In this document: one piece after another, positions 14,330 to 22,076 of the stretch
How positions within the stretch are numbered: the stretch's first letter is position 1
How the letters are laid out: the number at the start of each line of letters is the position of its first letter
DNA from: Ferrovibrio terrae_B
GTDB lineage: Bacteria; Pseudomonadota; Alphaproteobacteria; Ferrovibrionales; Ferrovibrionaceae
Reading direction: 5' to 3'
NCBI RefSeq assembly: GCF_943371255.1
Contig: NZ_CALRUC010000028.1
Span: 1-38,157 of the forward strand
DNA length: 38,157 nucleotides
Made by a program: the position numbers and the translations under genes
The notes under the pieces: model-generated
Database searches by the model: none
The model's input: only the letters and a program-made list of their open reading frames with translations
Told to the model about the DNA's origin: nothing

Positions 14330-15523
14330 ATGACTTTCAATGCGTTGCCCGTTCTGCGCGTGAAACCGCGTGAAGACCGCCGTGTTAGGGGTGGGCATCC
14401 GTGGGTGTATTCCAATGAGATTGCACTGGATGCCGAAGCCAAGGCGGTTGCACCCGGCAGCCTTGTGCGACTCGTCGACGCGCAGGGCGATTCGCTGGGA
14501 ACCGCCAGTTTCAATGCCCATTCGCTGATTGCCGCACGGCTGTGGAGCACAACTGCAACCGCGGTAGATGCCGGTTTCCTCGCTGCGCGGTTGCGTGCGG
14601 CGCTCGCCTTGCGCGATCGCTGCTTCGATCGTCCGTATTACCGGCTGGTGCATGCCGAAGCCGACGGTATGCCGGGCTTCATCATCGACCGCTATGGCGA
14701 TGTGCTCTGCGTGCAGGCCAATACGGCCGGCGCCGAAACCCTGCTGCCGGTGCTGCTGGAGGCGCTGAACGATGTGCTGAAGCCGCGCGCCGTGGTGCTG
14801 CGTAACGACTCGCCGGTGCGCGCGCTGGAAGGCCTGCAGCCCGAGATCTGGCTTGCCGCCGGCAGCCTGGATGATGCGCCGGCCGTGGTGGAGGAGGGCG
14901 GTGTGCGCATCGCACTCGATCTGCTCGAAGGCCAGAAGACCGGCTGGTATTTCGACCTCGCCGGCGCGCGCGCGATCATCGCCGGGCTGGCCAAGGGCGA
15001 GGAGATGCTGGATGTCTACTGCAACTCCGGCGCCTTCGCGCTGACCGCCGCCAAGGCGGGTGCCAAGAGCGTGCGTGGCATCGACCGTTCGGAACTCGCC
15101 ATCGGCCAGGCGGTGCAGGCCGCCAAGGACAACAATCTCGGCCGCATCGCCCGTTTCGAGAAGGCAGAGGCCTTCCCGGCGCTGGAGCAGTTGCAGGCCG
15201 AGAAGGCCAACTTCGGCATCGTCGTCACCGATCCACCGAACTTCGTCAAAAGCCGCAAGGATCTCGGCCCCGGCGCCAAGGCCTATCGCAAGCTGGCCCG
15301 GCTGGCGGCGCCGCTGGTCAGACCCGGCGGCATCTGGTTCGTCGCCTGCTGCGCCCATCTGCTGCCGGGTGAACTCTTTGCCAAGGAAGCGGCGATCGGC
15401 CTCAGCCTGGCCGGCCGCAGCGGCCGCATCCTGTATTCCGGCGGTGCCGGCCCGGACCATCCGGTGCATCCGCATCTGCCGGAAAGCGCCTATCTGAAAT
15501 GGCAGATCCTGCAGCTCGACTAA
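14330..15523 (+). CDS. Class I rRNA large-subunit methyltransferase, RlmI-like
   Basis: 397 aa. It likely adds a methyl group to C5 of a cytosine in 23S rRNA using SAM. An N-terminal PUA-like RNA-binding domain (about 1-80, with G-H-P-W-V-Y-S-N-E) is followed by a Rossmann domain with the SAM loop L-D-V-Y-C-N-S-G-A-F. The catalytic motif is T-D-P-P-N-F-V-K-S, and A-C-C-A-H-L-L holds the catalytic cysteine region. I chose the ATG at 14330 because CGAGGA lies seven bases upstream; a TTG two codons earlier is less likely. It is divergent from the HIT gene. Confidence 0.9.
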   Translation: MTFNALPVLRVKPREDRRVRGGHPWVYSNEIALDAEAKAVAPGSLVRLVDAQGDSLGTASFNAHSLIAARLWSTTATAVDAGFLAARLRAALALRDRCFDRPYYRLVHAEADGMPGFIIDRYGDVLCVQANTAGAETLLPVLLEALNDVLKPRAVVLRNDSPVRALEGLQPEIWLAAGSLDDAPAVVEEGGVRIALDLLEGQKTGWYFDLAGARAIIAGLAKGEEMLDVYCNSGAFALTAAKAGAKSVRGIDRSELAIGQAVQAAKDNNLGRIARFEKAEAFPALEQLQAEKANFGIVVTDPPNFVKSRKDLGPGAKAYRKLARLAAPLVRPGGIWFVACCAHLLPGELFAKEAAIGLSLAGRSGRILYSGGAGPDHPVHPHLPESAYLKWQILQLD

Positions 15524-15669
15524 ATCCGGGCGCAACTCTGCCGCAATTCCGCCACGGCTCGGCAACAGCATTGCATTCGGCAGGCTTCCGATAAAAACCG
15601 GCGCGTCCCGTGGCGGGCGCGCCGCCCCAGCAAGATCGGCTGAAGCAGGGATGTCTGCCCGAGACGACC

Positions 15670-16050
15670 ATGCTTTCCGGCAAACCTCTGCTCCGTATCG
15701 CTGTGCTGCTGGCACTGGCGATGTTTCTGCCCGGCTGTGCCGCCTATCACTGCAACGCGCTGCCGGACCGCGAACAGTGCTACGCGGCCTATGACCAGTA
15801 TGAAAGCTGCCAGGCCAATAACCGCTGGCTGATCCGCCAGGTGGGCGAGACCTGGCGCAATGAATGCCGCATGGAAACCGTTTCATGCGGCAAGCGTGAC
15901 AGACGCTGCATCGAGCGCACGCGCGAGGTCTGCCGCTCCTATGCCGAGCCGATCTACGACTACCGCGACTACAATCGCGGCGTGTCGGCCTGCATGCGCC
16001 AGCAGGGCCTGGCCAATTACGACAGCTACTTCAACCGGCCGCTGTTCTGA
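15670..16050 (+). CDS. Cysteine-rich outer-membrane or periplasmic lipoprotein
   Basis: 126 aa, function unknown. The ATG at 15670 opens a lipoprotein signal peptide ending in the lipobox L-P-G-C (about 20-23). The open frame continues upstream but would bury the signal. The mature chain has eight further cysteines spaced through about 100 residues (H-C, Q-C-Y, S-C-Q, E-C-R, S-C-G, R-C-I, V-C-R, A-C-M), enough for four disulfides, and is rich in Tyr and Arg. It resembles no family I can name. Its 3' end overlaps the convergent aminotransferase gene by 20 bases. Confidence 0.72.
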   Translation: MLSGKPLLRIAVLLALAMFLPGCAAYHCNALPDREQCYAAYDQYESCQANNRWLIRQVGETWRNECRMETVSCGKRDRRCIERTREVCRSYAEPIYDYRDYNRGVSACMRQQGLANYDSYFNRPLF

Positions 16051-17233
16051 GGTTCAGGCTTCTGAACCACGGTTCCAGCCGTTCGATGGCGGCGTCGATG
16101 ATCGCGGCATCCATGCAGAAGGAAAACCGGATATAGCGTTGGCCGTCGGCGGTGTTGAAATCCACGCCGGGCGCGGCCACCACACCGGTCTCTTCCAGCA
16201 TGCGCTTGCAGAAGGCGACGCTGTCGTCGGTGAAATCGCCGATATCGATATAGAGATAGAAGGCGCCATCGGGTGGCGCGAAACGCGTGATGCCACAGCG
16301 CGGCAGCATGGCGAGCAGGGCATCGCGGTTGCGTTTGTAGGCGGCAACGCGCGGCACCAGTTCGGCGTCCGCCTCCAGCGCCGCGACACCGGCGATCTGC
16401 GACAGCGTCGGCGCGGAAATCTGCAGGCTGCCATGCAGCGCCTCGATGCGCGACACCAGCCGCTCGGGCAGCACCAGCCAGCCGAGCCGCCAGCCGGTCA
16501 TGCCCCAGTATTTCGAGAAGCCGTTGATGACGATGGCATCGTCGCCGGCGGCGAGCACGGTTTCGGCCGGCTGGTCGTAGGTGACGCCATGATAGAGTTC
16601 ATCGACGATCAGCCACAGGCCGCGCTGGCGGCAGGTGGCATAGATCGCGCGCAGCTCGGCGCCGGACAGCATGGTGCCGGTGGGGTTGGCCGGGCTCGCC
16701 ACCACCACGCCTTTCACATGCGCAGGCAGGGCCGCGATCATCTCCGCCGTCACGCGATAGCCTGTCGAGGCATCGGTGGTCAGGCGATAGGGGATCAGGT
16801 CGATGGCTTTCAGCGTGCCGCGATAGGCGGGATAGCTGGGCTCGACCACGGCCACCGTATCGCCGGCGGAAAACGCGGCGAGGAAGGCCAGCATCAGCCC
16901 CGCCGAGGTGCCGACAGTGACGGCGACACGCGATGTGGGAATGTCGAGGCCGTGGCGGCGCCTGTACAGCTGCGCGATGCCGTCGCGCAGCGCCGGGATG
17001 CCGAGCGCCTCGGTGTAACCCAGCGGCTTGCCGCTGGAGAGCGCGGCCTGGGCGGCGGCGATGGCGGCCTGCGGCGGCGGCAGGGTGGGTTCGCCGGCCA
17101 GCAGGCTGATCACCTTGCCGCCGGCTTTTACCCGCGCATTCACCGCCTTGAAGATCTCCCACATCTGGTAGATCTCGACATCGCTGCGAGCCGATGGCGT
17201 GGCGGCAAAAACCTTGTCGATATGGTCGAGCAT
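16031..17233 (-). CDS. PLP-dependent aminotransferase, class I/II
   Basis: 400 aa, cytoplasmic fold-type I enzyme. Markers: the Y-P-A-Y-R substrate region, P-A-N-P-T-G (N183), D211-E-L-Y, and the PLP lysine K241 in G-F-S-K-Y-W-G-M-T-G-W-R-L-G-W. This matches aspartate/aromatic-type aminotransferases; the amino acid is not determined. I chose the ATG at 17233; the longer open frame runs into the preceding gene. It follows the VOC gene with one base between stop and start, in an operon with an EamA exporter and opposite an Lrp/AsnC regulator. This context suggests amino-acid turnover or export control. Confidence 0.92.
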   Translation of the reverse strand: MLDHIDKVFAATPSARSDVEIYQMWEIFKAVNARVKAGGKVISLLAGEPTLPPPQAAIAAAQAALSSGKPLGYTEALGIPALRDGIAQLYRRRHGLDIPTSRVAVTVGTSAGLMLAFLAAFSAGDTVAVVEPSYPAYRGTLKAIDLIPYRLTTDASTGYRVTAEMIAALPAHVKGVVVASPANPTGTMLSGAELRAIYATCRQRGLWLIVDELYHGVTYDQPAETVLAAGDDAIVINGFSKYWGMTGWRLGWLVLPERLVSRIEALHGSLQISAPTLSQIAGVAALEADAELVPRVAAYKRNRDALLAMLPRCGITRFAPPDGAFYLYIDIGDFTDDSVAFCKRMLEETGVVAAPGVDFNTADGQRYIRFSFCMDAAIIDAAIERLEPWFRSLNLRTAAG

Positions 17234-17234
17234 G

Positions 17235-17612
17235 TCAGTCCGGAGAATAGCACACCGCCTCGATGCGATAACCATCGGGGTCGAGGATGAAGCCGGCGTA
17301 ATAGGTCGGCGTGTATTGCGGGCGCAGGCCGGGCGGGCCGTTATCGGTGCCGCCATGGTGGAGCGCGAAGGCATGGAAGGCATCGACCGCCGCGCGGCTT
17401 TCGGCACGGAAGCAGATATGGAAACAAGATTTCGGATCGGCGGGCACGGGACTGTCGCTGCGGTCGATCCAGAACTGCGGTTGCCTGGCGCCATAGGCGA
17501 TGCCGTAGTCGCCTTCATAGAGCCGGGTATAGCCGAGTGGTTTGAGGGCGGCGTCGTAAAAGGCGCTGGAGCGGCCGATGTCGCGCACACCGATGGAAAT
17601 ATGATCGAACAT
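17235..17612 (-). CDS. VOC-family (glyoxalase-fold) protein
   Basis: 125 aa, a single vicinal-oxygen-chelate unit pair. It begins M-F-D-H-I-S-I-G-V-R-D-I with the first metal-ligand His. F-H-I-C-F provides the second, and the last strand holds D-P-D-G-Y-R-I-E-A-V with the Glu ligand. The family includes glyoxalase I, dioxygenases and resistance proteins; the reaction cannot be told. AGAGG six bases upstream of the ATG supports the start. It lies between the EamA transporter (11-base gap) and the aminotransferase (1-base gap). Confidence 0.88.
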   Translation of the reverse strand: MFDHISIGVRDIGRSSAFYDAALKPLGYTRLYEGDYGIAYGARQPQFWIDRSDSPVPADPKSCFHICFRAESRAAVDAFHAFALHHGGTDNGPPGLRPQYTPTYYAGFILDPDGYRIEAVCYSPD

Positions 17613-17623
17613 GTCTAACCTCT

Positions 17624-18577
17624 TTATCGGTTAGATGGAAGGTAGCGGGAAAACACCCCGTTGGCCAGCGCGACGCCGAGGCTGACGGCAACAATGCCGG
17701 CCCAGGTGACCGGCTCGGGCCATTCGCCCAGCAAAGGCACGGCCAGCATGGCAGTGAGGGCCGGCGTCAGCGCAGCGAATGCAGCAGCCGGTGCCGCACC
17801 CAGCCGGCGCACGGCGTAGCCGTAGAAAGCCATGCTGAGCAGCCCGGAGGCGACGGACTGCACGACCTGGATGCCGATATGGAAAATCGGCGCGGTCAGC
17901 AGCCGGCTGTCGAGCCAAAGCAGGTAGACCGGCGTGTAGAGCACAAAGGCGCTGACATAGACGATGGCAGCCGCCTGCCAGGCGCCGATGCCGCTTTTCT
18001 TCAATGCGACCGTATAGCAGGCCCACATCGCGCCGGCGCAAATGAACATCAGGTCGCCGCGCCAGGTGCTTCCGTCACCAGCAATGACCTGCCAGCCGCC
18101 GACCGCGATGGCACCCAGCAGCATCAACGCGGTGCCGATGCCGCGCTGGGCAGTGAAACGCTCGCCAAGGAACAGCACGGCGAGGAGCGCGGCAAACAGC
18201 GGCATACTGCCGGGCATCAGGGCGCCGGCATGGGCGGCCGGCGCGAAGAACAGCCCACCGCTGCCGGTCAGCATGAAGGGCAGGCCGGCGCCGGCCATGA
18301 TGATGACGAGCAGCAGGCCGTGACGGCCGCGGCTCCGGCCGGCTGGCGCAGCCGGCAATCGGAACAGCAGCGGCACCAGCAGGAAGGCGGGCAGGGCCAT
18401 GCGCAGGAACACCACATCCCACAGTGACAACGATCCGGCGGTGGCGCCGAAACGGGTGATGACCAGGCCGATGGCCCAGAGCAGGATGGTCGCCAGTGCG
18501 GCGGCGGCGCCCAGCAGGCGGCTCGGTTCGGCTGCGACCGCGGGGGCAGGGGTGGCAAGACTTGTGTCGACGGACAT
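17624..18577 (-). CDS. EamA/DMT-family transporter
   Basis: 317 aa with about ten membrane helices in two EamA repeats, the layout of drug/metabolite exporters such as those for amino acids and their derivatives. The start is the ATG at 18577, eight bases after a GGAG; the longer open frame reaches 18628 without support. The first 20 residues are Ala/Pro-rich and cytoplasmic. It is the first gene of the EamA-VOC-aminotransferase operon, with its start facing the Lrp/AsnC gene across 126 bases. Exporter plus Lrp regulator is a common amino-acid efflux pairing. Confidence 0.9.
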   Translation of the reverse strand: MSVDTSLATPAPAVAAEPSRLLGAAAALATILLWAIGLVITRFGATAGSLSLWDVVFLRMALPAFLLVPLLFRLPAAPAGRSRGRHGLLLVIIMAGAGLPFMLTGSGGLFFAPAAHAGALMPGSMPLFAALLAVLFLGERFTAQRGIGTALMLLGAIAVGGWQVIAGDGSTWRGDLMFICAGAMWACYTVALKKSGIGAWQAAAIVYVSAFVLYTPVYLLWLDSRLLTAPIFHIGIQVVQSVASGLLSMAFYGYAVRRLGAAPAAAFAALTPALTAMLAVPLLGEWPEPVTWAGIVAVSLGVALANGVFSRYLPSNR

Positions 18578-18689
18578 CAGCGGGACTCCGGGGCGGCAAG
18601 CGCAGGATGGCCGTAAAATCGCCGGCATGTCCTTGCGAATTCTGCCGCTTATATGATTATCTCAGCAATATATGGCAATAAATGACAGC

Positions 18690-18702
18690 ATCTGAGGCAG
18701 AT
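18690..18702. promoter_or_regulatory. Candidate Lrp-family operator
   Basis: ATCTG-AGG-CAGAT is a perfect 13-base inverted repeat ending one base before the regulator's GTG and overlapping its ribosome site. Lrp/AsnC proteins bind short imperfect palindromes of this size in A/T-rich divergent regions such as this one. Autoregulation is inference. Confidence 0.35.
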
Positions 18703-18703
18703 A

Positions 18704-19189
18704 GTGCCAAATATGAACCTGGACGCTCTCGACCGTAAAATCCTGGCCGCCCTGCAGCAGGATGCGCGGCTGAGCAATGTCGATCTGGCGGAAAAGGTCG
18801 GCCTGTCCCCCTCGCCCTGCCTGCGTCGGGTCAAGCGGCTGGAGGATGAGGGCTATATCCGCAGCTATCGTGCCGTGCTGGATCGCCGCAAGGTCGGGCT
18901 GGGCCTCACCGTCTATGTCGATATCAAGGTGGAGAAGCACTCGGCCGAGAATGCCGCCAGCCACCAGCGCATGCTGGAGGCGCTCCCGGAGGTTGTCTCG
19001 GCGCATATGGTATCGGGCGAGGCCGACTTTTTTGCCGAGGTGGTGGTACCCGATCTTGCGGCCTATGAGGAATTGCTGACCCAGCGCTTGTTGTCGTTGC
19101 CGATGGTCAAAGACATCCGCTCGAATTTCGTCATCCGGCCGATCAAGACCGACGGCGCGCTGCCGCTCGACCACCTGTCCGAGGGCTGA
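18704..19189 (+). CDS. Lrp/AsnC-family transcriptional regulator
   Basis: 161 aa. The winged-helix DNA-binding domain is at about 4-64 (L-D-A-L-D-R-K-I-L-A-A-L-Q-Q-D-A-R, then L-S-P-S-P-C-L-R-R-V-K-R-L). The C-terminal RAM ligand/oligomerisation domain is at about 70-150, with the M-V-S-G-E-A-D-F-F-A-E-V strand. Such regulators sense amino acids. I chose the GTG at 18704, six bases after GAGG; an ATG at 18713 is the alternative. Divergent placement points to control of the EamA-VOC-aminotransferase operon and of itself. Confidence 0.93.
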   Translation: MPNMNLDALDRKILAALQQDARLSNVDLAEKVGLSPSPCLRRVKRLEDEGYIRSYRAVLDRRKVGLGLTVYVDIKVEKHSAENAASHQRMLEALPEVVSAHMVSGEADFFAEVVVPDLAAYEELLTQRLLSLPMVKDIRSNFVIRPIKTDGALPLDHLSEG

Positions 19190-19242
19190 ACCGCCGGCCG
19201 GTCGTGCCGGATGCCGTGCAGCGCGGGTAAACCGCCGTCCCC

Positions 19243-19271
19243 TCGACTCTTTTTGGGCCCCACCGTATAGT
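19243..19271 (+). promoter_or_regulatory. Candidate promoter of the ndvBC-like operon
   Basis: TCGACT (19243-19248) and TATAGT (19266-19271) are 17 bases apart, matching the consensus at 4/6 and 5/6 positions. This would leave a GC-rich leader of about 120 bases before the GTG at 19398. Confidence 0.4.
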
Positions 19272-19397
19272 CCGTCGTTCGCCGTAAAGCCGCCATATTG
19301 CCTGCCTATTCAGACTGCCAGCCGGGAACCGGTGCGGGCGGTTCGGGCCGGCACGGGCCGCCGCGGCGCCGCGTTGCAATTCTGCCCTGGGGCATAC

Positions 19398-22052
19398 GTG
19401 TCTAAGTCTTTGGCCATGCGCTATTCGGGACTGTTCGTCCTTCTCCTCGTCGCCATCCTCAATCTGGCCGGCTGGGCCTACATGAACCGCCCCATCGAAC
19501 CGCGCCCCTGGGGCGAGGTGATCGCGGGCATCGACTATTCGCCGTTCCGTGGCGACCAGGATCCGCGCACCAACAAATTCCCCTCCGAGACCGAGATCGA
19601 GCAGGACATGCAGATCCTCGCCGGCCAGGTGCGGCAGGTGCGCACCTACTCGACGCTGGATGGCCAGGGCGAGATCGCCAAGATCGCCGGCCGCTATGGT
19701 CTAGAGGTGATGCAGGGCAGTTGGCTCGACGGCCGCCTGGAGCGCAATGAGGAAGAGATCAAGAATCTGATCGAGGTCGCCGCGACGCAGGACAACATCC
19801 GCCGCGTGCTGGTCGGCAACGAAACGCTGCTGCGCGCCGACATGCCGATCCAGGATCTGGTCGACTATATCCGCCGGGTGCGGACCGGCCTGGCCAATCG
19901 TGGCAAGCATATCGAAGTCTCGACGCCGGAAACCTGGGACATCTGGCTGCGCTATCCGCAGCTCGGCCGCGAGGTCGATTTCATCGCCATCCACCTGCTG
20001 CCCTACTGGGAGGGCCAGGCGCCCGACAAGGCGGTGGAATACGCGCTCAGCCGCTATCAGCAGGTGAAGGACGCCTTCCCGACCAAGAAGGTGGTGATCA
20101 CCGAAATCGGCTGGCCGTCGGAAGGCCGTATCCGTCGTGATGCCGTGCCGAGCCCGAGCAGCCAGGCCGGCTTCCTGCGCGCCTTCCTCAACATCGCCAA
20201 CCAGCGCGGCCTCGACTATTACATCCAGGAAGCCTTCGACCAGCCGTGGAAGCGCAACATCGAAGGCTCGGTCGGCGCCTATTGGGGCGTCTTCAATGCC
20301 GACCGCACGCCGAAATTCCCCATGGTAGGCCCGGTCAGCGACCGGCCGCACTGGCCGCAGCTGGCGGCCGCCTCGATCCTGCTGGCTTTGCCGCTGATGG
20401 CCTGGTTCCTGGCACGCTGGTCCGACCTGCGTTTTTCCGGGCGCGCGTTTTTCATCGCGCTGATCCAGGTGATCACCAGCGCGCTGGTGATGGTGGTCGA
20501 TTCCGGCCTGCGCACCTACATGAGCCCGGGCATCGCGCTGATGTGGGCCATGCTGCTGCCATTGCTGCTGCTGCTGTTCATGGTGGTGCTGGCGGAGGGA
20601 CTCGAACTTTCCGAGGTGATCTGGTCGAACCGGCGCCAGCGGCATTTCCTGCCCTTCCGCACCGATGTCGAACGCGCCTGGCCCAAGGTGTCGATCCATA
20701 TCCCGGCCTATAACGAGCCGCCGGAAATGATGAAGCGCACGCTGGATGCGCTGGCCAAACTGGACTATCCGAATTTCGAAGTGCTGGTGATCGACAACAA
20801 CACCAAGGACGAGAAGGTCTGGCGCCCGGTCGAGGCATATTGCCAGCAGCTCGGGCCGGAGAAATTCCGCTTCTTCCATGTTTCGCCACTGAAGGGCTTC
20901 AAGGCCGGCGCGCTGAATTTCGCTTTGCGCAACACCGACAAGGACGTCGAGATCGTCGGCGTGATCGATGCCGACTACCTGGTCGAGCCTGACTGGCTCA
21001 AATCGCTGGTGCCGTATTTCGACCGTGCCGATATCGGTTTCGTGCAGGCGCCGCAGGATCACTACGACTGGAAGAACGACCGCTTCAAGGAATTCATCAA
21101 CTGGGAATATGCCGGCTTCTTCCAGATCGGCATGGTCCAGCGCAATGAACGCGATGCCATCATCCAGCACGGCACCATGACGCTGGTGCGCAAGGCGGCC
21201 ATCGATCATGTCGGCATCTGGGCCGAGTGGTGCATCTGCGAGGATGCCGAGATGGGCCTGCGCCTGCTCGCCGGCGGCTGGCACTCGGTCTATACCGACA
21301 AGCGCTATGGCTATGGCCTGACACCGGACAGCTTCTCGGGCTACAAGAGCCAGCGCTTCCGCTGGGCCTATGGCGCGGTGCAGATCATCAAGCGCCACTG
21401 GCGCGACATGCTGCCGGGCGACGAACGCAAGCTCGACCCGATGCAGCGCTATCATTTCGTTACCGGCTGGCTGCCGTGGTTCGCCGATGCGCTGGGCCTG
21501 GTGTTTGCCATCGCCTCGCTGGTCTGGACCGTGGGTGTGCTGATCCTGCCGAAGTATTTCGAGCTGCCGCTGGCGCTGTTCCTGCTGCCGGTGGTGGCGG
21601 TGTTCGGTGCCAAACTGGCGCAGTTCCTCTGGCTCTATAAAATCCGCGTGCCCTGCACGCTGCGCCAGCGGCTGGGCGCCGGCCTCGCCGGCCTGGCGCT
21701 GACCTATACGATTGCCAAGGCGATGATCTACGGCCTGTTCACCTCCAAGCTGCCGTTCATCCGCACGCCCAAACATGAGGACCAGGCCGCCGTCGTGCAG
21801 GCGCTGATCATGGCGCAGGAGGAAGCCCTGATTGCCGTGCTGCTGCTGCTGGCCGGCATCGGCATGTGGAATTTCCAGGGCGGCGAAGATCCGGAAGCCC
21901 GCCTCTGGGCCATCGTGATGTGGGCGCAGTCGATGCCGTACTGGGCATCGCTGATCCTGGCCTTCATCAGCACGGCGCCGAAACCGCCGAGCAAGACCGC
22001 TGCGATCCCGGTGCCGAGCGAGACGGCCTCGCAAGGCAGCCCGGCCCAGTAA
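19398..22052 (+). CDS. ndvB: NdvB-like beta-glucan synthase: GH17 domain fused to GT2
   Basis: 884 aa inner-membrane protein. After an N-terminal anchor helix (about 10-27), residues 40-310 form a GH17 domain with acid/base E142 in V-G-N-E-T and nucleophile E236 in I-T-E-I-G-W-P-S-E-G. Three to four helices (about 320-400) lead to a GT2 domain (about 428-665) with D466, the D-A-D at 524-526, C-E-D at 614-616 and Q-R-F-R-W at 652-656, followed by more helices. This matches NdvB of Bradyrhizobium and Pseudomonas, where the GT2 part makes beta-1,3-glucan and the GH17 part transfers or branches chains in the periplasm. The start is uncertain: GTG at 19398 or ATG at 19416. Confidence 0.88.
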   Translation: MSKSLAMRYSGLFVLLLVAILNLAGWAYMNRPIEPRPWGEVIAGIDYSPFRGDQDPRTNKFPSETEIEQDMQILAGQVRQVRTYSTLDGQGEIAKIAGRYGLEVMQGSWLDGRLERNEEEIKNLIEVAATQDNIRRVLVGNETLLRADMPIQDLVDYIRRVRTGLANRGKHIEVSTPETWDIWLRYPQLGREVDFIAIHLLPYWEGQAPDKAVEYALSRYQQVKDAFPTKKVVITEIGWPSEGRIRRDAVPSPSSQAGFLRAFLNIANQRGLDYYIQEAFDQPWKRNIEGSVGAYWGVFNADRTPKFPMVGPVSDRPHWPQLAAASILLALPLMAWFLARWSDLRFSGRAFFIALIQVITSALVMVVDSGLRTYMSPGIALMWAMLLPLLLLLFMVVLAEGLELSEVIWSNRRQRHFLPFRTDVERAWPKVSIHIPAYNEPPEMMKRTLDALAKLDYPNFEVLVIDNNTKDEKVWRPVEAYCQQLGPEKFRFFHVSPLKGFKAGALNFALRNTDKDVEIVGVIDADYLVEPDWLKSLVPYFDRADIGFVQAPQDHYDWKNDRFKEFINWEYAGFFQIGMVQRNERDAIIQHGTMTLVRKAAIDHVGIWAEWCICEDAEMGLRLLAGGWHSVYTDKRYGYGLTPDSFSGYKSQRFRWAYGAVQIIKRHWRDMLPGDERKLDPMQRYHFVTGWLPWFADALGLVFAIASLVWTVGVLILPKYFELPLALFLLPVVAVFGAKLAQFLWLYKIRVPCTLRQRLGAGLAGLALTYTIAKAMIYGLFTSKLPFIRTPKHEDQAAVVQALIMAQEEALIAVLLLLAGIGMWNFQGGEDPEARLWAIVMWAQSMPYWASLILAFISTAPKPPSKTAAIPVPSETASQGSPAQ

Positions 22053-22076
22053 CCCCAAGCACAGGCACCGATCCTC

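Noticed and set aside
13925..15886. 653-residue minus-strand open frame across the HIT and methyltransferase genes
   Set aside because: It is antisense to two well-supported genes, rich in Arg/Gln/His/Gly and shows no domain. Such frames are a by-product of high GC content.
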